A stretch of 64,000 nucleotides of DNA. Source: Marchantia polymorpha subsp. ruderalis. Its lineage: Eukaryota > Streptophyta > Marchantiopsida > Marchantiales > Marchantiaceae. The position numbers and the translations under genes were made by a program. The DNA lies in contig AP031356.1 in NCBI GenBank assembly GCA_037833965.1, forward strand, positions 704,501-768,500. Direction: 5' to 3'. Positions 47,981 to 58,600 of this stretch are shown in pieces. Each line of letters opens with the position of its first letter. Position 1 is the stretch's first letter. Under the pieces are notes generated by a model, which was not told the origin of the DNA, made no database searches, and saw nothing but the letters and a program-made list of their open reading frames with translations.

Positions 47981-49903
47981 TACAGTCATACCTCTCTGAT
48001 TTGATCCTCTATAACTTGATAATTCTCTAGTTTGATAGAAAACCCGGAGAACCAACTCCGTGAATAAGGATAATTTGATATTTGATACTTGATAAGGAAA
48101 TTTTCAATATCAAGTTAACTTTTATTAATGAAAAAACGCATCCAATGTGGTTTGGATCACTTCCGATGCTTTGGAGGCGCACAACTTTGGAGGGTGCGTA
48201 GTACAGTATTGCATTGGACATGGGAAGGATTGCTGAGACTGAGAAGTTTCATTACTTCCGTCAAGTAAGATTACTTTTCTTTCGTGGTTTTCTGAGCGGG
48301 TCCGTGGCCTGATCTTCTTCTGGATCTTCTTGTCATGTTGATTCGTTGCTCATCATTTGCACCAACTCTTCATCCGTGAGGTCTTCAAGGGAGCTCTCTT
48401 CTTCGCCAGTAGGGTTAATGAAGTCTCTCACAGGGATTGGTGCGGCAACGCCCATAGCTTGTATGCCGGCAGCGATCTCATGCTCAATAGCATCTGCTTC
48501 CACATCAGTGACATCCCCATTCTCATGAGCCTGTGGAGTGGCTTGGAGTGCATTCATAACCTGATTTAAGTGAGATATCGTGTGCAGAGGTCTACCTACC
48601 ATAGCATGCCAAAAGCAATTGTGGATGGTAACAGGAATGATTTCATTCCAAGCTGCTTTTGCCCGATCCCATAGCTGTTAATTGGTTCACTTTGTAAAGA
48701 TCAGTGCCGCCGGCTTCTTCAATGTCAATTGCTCGCTGGATGTAAAGTCTTTGATATTGCTGGAATGCAGCTATTATTACAGCGTCCATAGGTTGCAGCT
48801 TTGAAGTGGTATTTGGCGGCAAAAATAAGACCACGATGTTCTCAAGTTCCACAAAAATGTGACCTGGCGCGTTGTCCAAGAGTAGTAGAATTGACCTGTT
48901 GGCTTCTTTCATCTTGGCGTCAAAATTCTTCAACCATTCCTGGAAAAGCACCCCAGTCATCCATGCCTTTTTGTTGTTCCGGTACAAGAACTCCAGTTGT
49001 GAAGCCGTCTTCTTCTTAAAGCATCTCGGATGCTTGGCGTGGCCAATGAAAAAGTGCTCTAGTTTGTGTGATCCGTCTGTGTTGGCTATAAACGCTATTG
49101 TGAATCTTTTCTTGCTCTTTTTAAGACCTTCAAGCTGATACTCAATCATTGTCCGATCCGGTGCGTATTCATAAAAGAGCTCGGTTTCGTCCATATTGTA
49201 GACGTTCGCAGGCTGAAACGATGCAACCTTCTGTTGTATCTCCTCAAGGTTGGTAGCCACAGCCTGCATGTCAACAAAGCCGCTCTCTCCATTCATCTTC
49301 ACTAAGTGAAGATGATTGCGGGAAAGAAACTTTTGCAGCCAGCCGATGGAAAACTCGGTAGCTCCTAAGTTCAGTAGTGTTGCAAGCTGGTTTGCCTTCT
49401 CGATGATCTTAGCATAAGTGATTGCGACCTTCTTGTGCTGGCATTAAAGTACCTAGTTAGATAGCGCTTCTTCCACTTGCGGAAACTTGACCTTCCTTAG
49501 GCGCTTGTTTTGCAGTTCTGCGCCGCTCATACTCTCGAAGGTTCTTCTCTTGTTGAGAACATTTGAGATGGTGGACTGCGAGGGCAGTTTCTGAAGCTTG
49601 AAGCTGTTCATGGCCCCATTCTCGCAGCTTGACTTGCTTCAGAGAGGTATTCTCCAAGCTATATTGGCAAAGTTGAAGCTTCTGTTCATTGTTCATGATG
49701 AAGATTTTGGATCGCGGAGTGCTGCGGCCCTGAGTGCGACGGCGTTGCGGGGCCGATGCGAAACCTGGCCACGGCGAAACAATGACACACAATCACGGTA
49801 GTTCGGAGTTTCATTTTCTAGTGTAGCTCCTTAACTTGATACCTCTCTAATTTGATCAAAAATCGGGGAACGGACCGTATCAAGTTAGAGAGGTATGACT
49901 GTA
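47981..49903 (-). mobile_element. pogo/Tigger-type DNA transposon, complete ends, dead transposase
   Basis: The element proper is 47,983-49,901 (1,919 bp). Its ends read CAGTCATACCTCTCTGATTT and, reversed, CAGTCATACCTCTCTAACTT, flanked by TA on both sides (47,981-47,982 and 49,902-49,903). This matches the CAG start and TA target of the pogo/Tc1-mariner group, and the end resembles the animal Tigger terminus. Several subterminal copies of CTCTNATTTGAT lie inside each end. The transposase is coded on the minus strand. The element occupies the spacer between FAM91 and the kinase gene. Confidence 0.95.
48333..49696 (-). pseudogene. pogo-type transposase pseudogene (CENP-B-like HTH plus DDE domain)
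   Basis: The start MNNEQKLQLCQYSLENTS at 49,696 opens a helix-turn-helix domain. A second CENP-B-like helix-turn-helix follows (resembling AITYAKIIEKANQLA and FSIGWLQKFLSRNHL, about 49,430-49,310). The DDE_1 catalytic domain comes next. Its three Asp are in NMDETELF (about 49,190), LLLDNAPGH (about 48,875) and LQPMDAVII (about 48,785). The second and third are 30 residues apart, as in pogo relatives. The tail at 48,602-48,333 is acidic. The gene is dead: a frameshift near 49,490 separates the first domain, two stops lie near 49,450, and another shift lies near 48,670. Introns could explain some of this, but I see no convincing splice sites. Confidence 0.9.
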
Positions 49904-50846
49904 TGATAAAACTTTAGTGTCAATATGTTTGTAGGATAGTTTGTTTTTGTTGTTGTAGACGTAGTATTTTTTTGTCAATTATAATTAAAAGTTAATACGG
50001 CCAAAGCAATTTGACCGTATTATTGAGGTGTGAGTAGAGAATGGAGCAATTTTTTTGAAAAATTCAAAAAGAATCAAACAAATCGAGTACAATTTTAGTT
50101 GAGTGCATAGAAAGATTTGTTTTGACTCTCAAATGCATAAACAAATTGTCATTCATTGTTGATAATGAAAGCTTGTTTAATCTTTGCATAGACACAATTG
50201 CATATAGATTCAAAAATACCAAAGCTTCCAAACGTTTTATTCAAGTGGCAAAAATCTCAAGCTCATTTTGCATGTACATCCTCATTAGTGTAGTATTGAT
50301 GACAAAAATTTGACTGTAATAGTAGACTATTGGACTTCTTGTTGAGATTCAAGCAAACATATACTTGTTTTTGTACGATATAGTTGTATATCATATGACA
50401 TCACAAGCAAGTTAGAGTTGGTCTTGAACTTTCATAACCTTTACAATACTGCCGTAGCTAGTATTTTGCTACTCGTGGCTAGAAAAATTATCAAATTGGT
50501 ATCAATTTATGAGGTTTTTTTTCATCAATAATTTTCATTTTAGCTGAAGTTTATGGAAAGAGATGATTTAGAGTCATAAATTGCTACAACATTTAATGAC
50601 CTTTTGTCAACATCTGTGCAATGTATCTATTTTGGTCGGATTTGCAACTTTAAAGAGATTTGCATGGGGTTTCGAGATAATCTGCCTGCCAAGTTGGTGC
50701 CATATTTTGACAAGTATTACGAGTTATAAATTTCTCAGTTATAAATTTCATTAACTCATAAATTTCATTTCATTTCTCAGTTATAAATTTCTCTCCTTCT
50801 GACTACGCCAAGATTACTACATCCATATGCTCAAGCAAAATAGCAT
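49904..50846. other. AT-rich spacer, nothing recognised
   Basis: Only short open frames occur (50,122-50,313). TATAAATTTCTCAGT-type words are repeated at about 50,725-50,795. Confidence 0.55.
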
Positions 50847-51555
50847 ACAGAGTTAAACCTCCCAATAGTGTCACCTTGTATGAGTGACATACTCTCATTA
50901 GTGACGTAAAATTCCAGAACCATTACTTTATAACTTGTAAATCTGCTCAATAATAACAGTACGTCACTATTTCGAATAGTGACATGATATTTTTCAATAG
51001 TGACAATTTCAAGTGTAATTTGGGAGTAAAAATTTATATCATGATCACAATACATAGCTATGAGACTTAAAAAAATGTGGCATAAGTTTATTTCAAGGTA
51101 TAGCTCAACAATTAACTCTTTTTGGGCTTTAGTAAAATAGTTTGTTACGTATATTACCATCAATTTTTTCACTCAGAATTTTATGTAATAGTATAAATTT
51201 TAATATAATTACAATGTCTATGTTAATTGTCGAGAACAATGCAGATGTGCAAATGAAGACGATTTTGAAACCAAACAACACATTTAAAGTCTGTCCGAGG
51301 ATTGATGTAATTTAGAATAAGAAATCTATGAGTTTTTTTTCTAAGATTTGACATCTCCCAATAGTGACATCTAAACCAAACACCAATGTATGTTACTATT
51401 AGGAGATAATACTAAAATTACGCAACTCCCAACAATGACATCCAATTCTAACACCAATGTATGTTACTGTTAGGAGTTTATACACTCTTTAATTTTGTGA
51501 GTGACATAAAACCCAAATACCAATATATGTCACTATTGAGAGGTTTAACACTGTA
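50847..51555. mobile_element. TA-flanked miniature element (705 bp), pogo/mariner-like
   Basis: The element proper is 50,849-51,553. Its ends read CAGAGTTAAACCTCCCAATA and, reversed, CAGTGTTAAACCTCTCAATA, about 27 bp of inverted repeat with three differences. TA flanks both ends (50,847-50,848 and 51,554-51,555). The interior has many copies of AATAGTGACAT or its complement, including the perfect palindrome GTCACTATT-TCG-AATAGTGAC near 50,973-50,993. Three diverged palindromic units fall near 51,355-51,545. There is no transposase, so it is non-autonomous. The CAG start and ACCTCTC resemble the pogo element 1 kb away, but the families differ. Confidence 0.92.
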
Positions 51556-52132
51556 TCATATTACTATACTTTTCTCCACGTAGAAAAAAAAACAATAAAA
51601 ATTTAATGAGAATCACATGGTACTTCGCACCAAATCACTAGAACATCTCTAGATGTACTTTTGGAATATGGCACCAGGATTGCATTTATTACATTCCACA
51701 TAACACTGCGTAGACGCCAAGTAAAAAGTACTAGACTTCGTTTTAGTACTTTTGACTGTGTCTTGTAAAACAAGAGAGTACCAAAATTGAAAATGAGACA
51801 GTTCTAGTTCGTGCAGACACGAGATCTCAATAACAGAACTAAACCCTCGCTTTTGTAAAGACCCCCTAAGTCATAACCTGCAAAAAGCTTGCCATATGCT
51901 AGACTACATACATATTCACTATGCACTCTAATAAAGAGTGTCATTGTTTCAGACTTAAAGACCGGCCACATTTTGTCGAGTTCTAACACAAGCGGTCACC
52001 AAGAAGTTTACACACTTTTATCTTCTTACTCAACATGGTCAATTTGCCATGATATAGTGATAACCTCATGGATCATCATAATGCACAACGTGATACGTTT
52101 AATTGTCAAACTCTTTTTACTTTATGCATATG
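51556..52132. other. Spacer, nothing recognised
   Basis: No domain-bearing open frame, and no repeat that I could pair. Confidence 0.5.
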
Positions 52133-53244
52133 GGAGGGACTAGTTATCACTCACTTTGGGTTAATTAGCCCTCGGCCCGACCAGGATTCGTCAAAGTTAC
52201 AGGCAAGTAGAATTCAATTGATGGTTCTTCTAACGCGTTCTTGGTACTCTCCGTGGCATTCGTGACCCATTGCCACGAATACAACCTAGATTTATATTTG
52301 ACAGGTTCGTGGCCAGTTTCGTGTCACCTGACTTGGAACGTATCTGGAATCTCACCGCCCTCCGAGAAGTAGAAAGCTCAGGCACAAGCAAAGTTGTCGA
52401 GAAGAGGGCTTCTTCCATCTCGAGTTCTCAGCACCTCCGAACTTGGAAGGCTGGAGGGAGCGAGTCCCCTGCATCCTGGCGAAGTAGGAAGGGAGAAAAC
52501 TCGATCGCAGCACAAGCCTCTGCCTTACATCCACAGTACTGCCAAAACCAGCAGCTGATTCCACCCGCCAGCTGAGCGTATTCATCACAGCCGTGGCCCC
52601 CACGGCGGTCGCCATATTGCATCCCACCAAATCCACCTGATCTCATGCGAATCATAAGTCCAAAGCAGAATTTCACTCAAGTCGCCAACTTGCTTGAGAA
52701 ACTAGCAGCGCCCAGCTGGGCTGCCTCTGCAGATGACACAACCACTTCTAATCAATCGCATCGAACTATTCCTCCGGCCCAATGCTCTCAAATCCACGCA
52801 ATGAGTTTTCCAATCGCGTACAGCAAATTCGAATTCAAATCGATAAGTCAAATTGAATCAACAACGAGTTGCCATTACAGAATGATATAGTCGGATTTAC
52901 GATCCAGCTCACTCACCAGAGACGGATCCGAGGCGCGAACGATGAGGCGAAATCTTGCGCACAGTAGTCGCACAAGGCCTCGGGAGACCAGCGGCTGCAC
53001 GGGGCCCGGATCGTGGGCCCACAGCTCCGGCTCTGGCAAACGCAACGAGAGTCCTTCTCGACCCCTCCCATCGTAGTAGTCGACAGCATGGCATCCACGT
53101 CGGCGGCGTTACAACCCGGAGAGGAACACGAAGGCTTTAGAAGAACCATCAATTGAATTCCACTGACCCTAGAAGTTTAGACGAATCGTCCAACACGTTA
53201 GACCAGGGCTAATTAGCCCAAAGTGAAGGATAACTAGCCCCTCC
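52133..53244. mobile_element. Long-inverted-repeat element with gene-like cargo (Pack-MULE-like)
   Basis: The left arm 52,133-52,233 and right arm 53,137-53,244 are about 100-bp inverted repeats of roughly 80% identity. They share GGAGGG, then CTAGTTATC, CACTTTGGG, TAATTAGCCCT and, at the inner edge, GAATTCAATTGATGGTTCTT. The outer motif is that of the 188-bp Mutator-type element at 35.0 kb. The interior (52,234-53,136) is GC-richer than the flanks. It has a good splice donor (CTG|GTGAGT, exon ending about 52,917) and acceptor (CTGCAG, exon starting about 52,726) on the minus strand, suggesting a captured gene fragment. I found no transposase and no clear 9-bp target duplication, so age or a lost flank must be assumed. 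Confidence 0.75.
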
Positions 53245-55647
53245 ATGTTATTTATTGATTGTAATGAAAAGAGAAGTACTGGACCATGTAGCATAGCAAA
53301 GAGGATCGAGATATCGCCATGCCCAAGAGTGTGTATCATGGAGATAATCCAGATATACTTTAGCTCTCCGGTAGAATACGGTACCATAAAATGGAAACCA
53401 GAGACTTCAAACTCTTGCATGCCAACGAAAAGATGGATTGTTAAGCAACTCCAAGTACATATCTCTCTCCCGTTACACATACTAAAGATGTACATGTAGC
53501 CGCAATACATGTCATATTTTACGAGGTGAAGTTTAAGATTTTGTACTTTTTCTAGCGGAGAGAATTATTTAATGTGAACCTCGAGGAATGCAGAACACTT
53601 GCTGCGACCTAATAGATGAAATCCCCACTGCGATCTACAGTCTAATGTCACAGAGTTAGGTACCCTAAACATGACCGGATTTCAACGGGCGGTCTATAAC
53701 TAAGAGTTGAATAGAGCTCCGTACAAGGGAGTTTTTGAAACTCACCAACGAGACATCTAGAAATGAGATGTATTTGAGAATAGAAATCTTTGGAAACGAA
53801 AATGTCATGTAAAATAACAAGTTTGCAAAGATTAAAAAATTTATACAAAAATATTCACGAATGTCAAGATGTAAATGATAATTTTTATTAAGAAACTAAT
53901 TGTATTTCGTCACAACAATGATTTATAGTTCAAGATGAGAACATTTCAACCTCTTGACCGAAATACTCTAGTGATATTACCTTGGTCCTACACAGTAGTA
54001 GCTCCCCGCAGCACATTATAACTATCAAGTTACAAAATCTCGTATTCAACCCTCGTCAATGGTGGCTGTAGAGCTGCTGGTCTATCGGAATTGGGTAAAA
54101 TGAATCGTGTTTTGCGTCCCATCAAGTAATTTTCTCTATGGAACGATCCCCGTAAAGTATAAGCACAACGACTGATCTCTAAGACAGCAAAATGAGGACA
54201 TTGGGACATCCAGAGTAACTGTGAGCAGCCAATGGAGAGAATTGGCTGTCTAACGTAAAACCTGGATGTGGTCTTTGAACCTTCCCGAAATAAGTAAGAA
54301 TGTCAAGGCTCTGGCACTTTCCATCCAAGATTCACGGCGGAAGCAAAGGTCTTCCGTTGATCAGTCTAATCTTCTCCTAGGTATGAAGTACGCAAAATCC
54401 GTAGCTCCTTAAGTGTGATATGCTCGATAGGTAGAAGGCTCGATAGAGGCAATACCAAGCGACAAGAAAATCAAGAAAAGATTTCAAGCGTGCTGAAAAG
54501 AATTAGGGCTACCGCAGAGTAGTACAACGTGAAGAATCTCTAAATCCTTACAGCGGAGTGAATGGACGTGTGTGCGACACCTCAAACTTACTCACTGCAC
54601 TTTTCTCCATAACGGAAGAAAGATTTAACTGAAGTTACTACATGTGAAGTGTCAGGCATGTATATTTCAGTTACTTTATTTTACTAAATTTTAGTAAATT
54701 TTAGGTAAATTTCAGTTAGGCAGGCAATTTTTTTTCGAGAAATGAGATCATGTCAGTTGTCCCCGCGAGTTTGAGAGTTCCCCCTACATAAAGTGCTCGT
54801 CAAAAAAGTGTGCGCAAGTGCAATGTCTGAAGCATGGAACAAACATACGCAAGAACAAGGTCTCTCTAACCCACCTTCCACCGTCAGCCGGAGAGAGAAA
54901 GAATAAGCTGAAGTTCCTAAGACTTCCAGACAGGCAGGTAGGAAACTAGGCGTAGTGGTACAAGAAATCGATCATGGTAGATTTTTTTTATAAAAAAAGA
55001 TCTTGTCGGTTGTCACCGTGACTTTCAGATCTAAACATGATACTCGTCAAAAAAGTGTGCCCAAGTCCCATGTCTTAAGCATGGGACAAACATGGTCAAG
55101 TACAGGGTCTCTTCTCTAACCCACCTTCCACCGTCAGCCAACAGTGAAAAAACTTTACACAGGCAAAGACAGTCCTTTGCATGGTGTCTCTACTCTGACG
55201 AATTGTTCGGGATCCTTTATCCTCTTTGAAATTCAAATATAATTCTCTCTGAAATTAAGTGTGATTCCGGATCCACCGAAGAGTGATTCGGATATGGAGG
55301 GAATTGTTCTCTCCCAGTGCAAAGCTTGTTGAAGCTTTACCGAGATTACAACAAGAAACTGACAATTGTACACCCTGAACTACACTAGTGGATTTGACAG
55401 GCTGACTCCGCTATTCCCGCGCAGTTCCAAGTCACCTGGAATTCTGCATGGTGAAACAAGAAGAAAGACGAAGAGATCACAACGTTCTCAGCCCAGTTCT
55501 CTCCTAAAGTTTCACAATTGGTTGATGTGGTGTGGTTGATAAGGCCATCACTTGTGGCAACCAGACACCGAAAGTCAGTCCAATACCAGCTCCATCGTAA
55601 TCTTTGAGGAATTGTACAACACTAAAGCCGAACTACAAACCAGAGTG
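53245..55647. other. Spacer downstream of the kinase gene
   Basis: No gene is recognised. The right part should contain the kinase 3' untranslated region. The main structure is the direct repeat described at 54,727-55,140. Confidence 0.5.
54727..55140 (+). repeat. Direct repeat, two diverged copies of about 160 bp, 250 bp apart
   Basis: 54,727-54,890 and 54,980-55,140 share the series GTTGTC, CTCGTCAAAAAAGTGTGC, GCATGGAACAAACAT or GCATGGGACAAACAT, and CTAACCCACCTTCCACCGTC in order. An old tandem duplication or two fragments of one repeat would explain it. Confidence 0.85.
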
Positions 55648-58600
55648 CTACGTGTGATTCCATCTCTTCGATCCTCCCAACAGCTCGTTGTTCAAAAATC
55701 TCTCCAGTAACTTGTGAAGCAGTCTTTGATCAAGTGGCTGAAGACAAGAGACGGATGTCAGTGACATTCACCAAGATTTCAAAGCAAGAAATGTAAGAGA
55801 ATGCAACTATCAAATCATATCTCTGTGTACGATTGATTCGACATCCCGGAGCTAAGAGAGGGTGGTGAATTTGGCGAATGTAAATCATGCAGCATGACTT
55901 CAGCTCAGTCCAATGAAGACAGATCTAAGTGGATAGAAAGTCAAAATCAGGACAATGAAATACCTTGGGGATATAGTCATCCATTCCCGCACTAAGGCAT
56001 AGATCCTGGGTTCCGTTCATAACATCAGCGGTCAGAGCAACTACTGGTATACGATTGTGTGGGCATTTTTTGATTTGCGTGATCTGTTCGTCCTGAACTC
56101 TGCAGCCAAACGAGCCAGATTCCAGATCGCCGGATCTACTTCTACTCCGTCTACGAGCATGCCTACAAATAATGCAGCTTTCAATCTCCCACTGCCTAAT
56201 CCTCCTAGTGGCTTCATAACCGTCCATCTGCAAGTCAAAATGAAGCACAGTAGCGACTTTCAGATTAGCAGTATTTCAGTTTGAATACACAAATATAAAG
56301 AAGGTGTACACCGTGGGATGGACACTCTGACGGCTTCAGTAAAGTACGAAGTGTGCTGATTTGAACGCAGAGATTAGCAGACGAATCAATCAGCTGGTAT
56401 GGTTTCAAGGAAGTTACCTCTGGCATCTGGATATCCATAAAAATAAGATCGAACTGCATGTCTGGCGCTTTGTTTCTCACAGAATTCATGGCTTCCTCCC
56501 CTCCACACACACATTCTACCGTTGCTCCGAGGCGATTCAACAATGCAGCGCATACTTTTCTATTCACAAGATTGTCATCCACCTAAAAGCAACAAACACA
56601 ACAGACAGAAATCATCGCCTGACCTCACCACCACTTCAAATTTATCCCCGAAGTCAATTCTTAGACGGCAAGCCAGACATTAACGTCCAAGAGCAGTGAG
56701 CAGTTTAATACTAGCTGATATCAATCAAGGAATGTATTTTAGCATTCGTAATGTGTTCTTCATCCATCCGTCACACACATGCAGGCAGAGCAGAAACCAA
56801 AGTCAAAGCAGATTGAAACTTACCACTAACATCCTCTTATCAGCAAGCATTTTGGAGTTGGTATTCACATTCCTCGAAGGCGCATGCAGTTTGATTCCTA
56901 AAGCCTGCAGAAGTCCGGAAGCTAAAGTAGTGCGGCGGATTGGCTTGAACACTGTTTGAGTAACTCCAGCTTCAAGAACCTCCTTCATCTTCTCGGCACT
57001 TAAAGGCGTTGAGACGGCCAACACAGCAATTTTTTGCAGCTTGGGACTACGACGCAGAAATTTAACGAGTTCCAAGGCCATGTCGAACTGCATACCCTGC
57101 AAATCCAAAATGACTCCCTGAAATGGTGCTATGTCTTGCCTGTCAACACAAAGTTCCGAAGATTGAGCTGAAGTGCAGTAGTACGCACACCTATTATTCT
57201 GAATATAAATAACCGCACTGAATTCGTTTTAATTTGGTGGTGGTTAATGAGAACTGGAATCCACACAAAAGAACGCAGTAAGGTGCAAAATATCTACGTA
57301 CTTATGAAGGAGCTCAAGGGCCGTTCTTTTATCGTCGGCACCTTCAACTTCAACTCCTAAACGGCGTAAGTAACTCGCAACAACTTCCTGCACAAATCCT
57401 AAAAATGCCCGTTAGCTCTGGGGATGTACCATTGGGACGTTAAGATGTATGGGAGGCTATTTATTCAATAAGTTCAGCATCACACAGATTCACGTTACCT
57501 GTCGAACGGGATGTTCGTCAACCAAGACAACCCTAGTTCCCTTCAGTTTCTCCTCCCCAAAGTCTGACCACTCGGCTTTGCTTTGTTCCAGCCTCTCGGC
57601 TCCTTTCGATTCAACCTTCAACGTGAACTCAAACACACTACCTTTACCCGGAGTACTGCTCACAGTAAGCTTTCCATTCATTAGTTCCACCAGTTTCTGC
57701 AAGACAACGAGGTCATCAGGTCAAAATCGCTAGAAGATTGACAAAGCTCATTTGCAAAGCTGTAAACAATTGGTAACGCTACTGGGAAAAATTTTGACTT
57801 ACCTGTGAGATGGACAACCCAATCCCTGTCCCACCGAATTCTCGGGATGTGCTGCTATCTGCCTGATGGAAAGGTTGGAACAAACGATGTTGGAGATGCG
57901 AAGGAATACCAATGCCTGAGATCCCAAGTACAGTGTTTGATACGTCAGAAAAGCATGAGACAAAACCCATCGACTTAACGAAGCTCGAGGTACTGTGCTA
58001 GCAAACTTGTTCCTCTTTTACCATCCGTACTGAGTGAAAACTTGGAGGTATACAACAAGCAATCGTAAATACTAAAGAAGTGTTAAGAATCTCTATCGCA
58101 CAATGATCTAATAGCCCTCATATTTGATCGAGTCCTCGAGTATTTAGTTACAGTCATCTGGCTATCTGATGTTTACCTGTGTCCTCGACCGACACTATCA
58201 GCTTCAGTGTTCCCTGGTCCGATGGTTTTAATTCACCACCCGCGAAACCTTCACATTTTGTGGGAGCCCTGGGAGTCCAATTCCTCCACCTTCTAACAGT
58301 TTCTTTATCACTAAAAGATACACGTTGCATACTAAGCCTAGGAGCCACATAATTTCTACACGCTCCGTTACATTCTCTTTCATCATATCCGCACCACTTT
58401 ACATTGTTCTGGCCTACGTACCAATCGAAACTATGGCTCTCAAGGGAATCTTCAGGATGCTCAGTAACTTTGGTCAACGACATGGTTGACATTTTATCAT
58501 CTCCGTCTCTAGAATCTACTGAGGATAGGCTGGAGCTACTGTGCGGGTCTACAACCCTTACGCAAACCATAATGCTCCCCTCTTTCGTAAACTGCAACAT

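Noticed and set aside
54727-55140. A CRISPR-like or regularly spaced repeat array
   Set aside because: There are only two diverged copies with no regular spacers, in a nuclear plant context.
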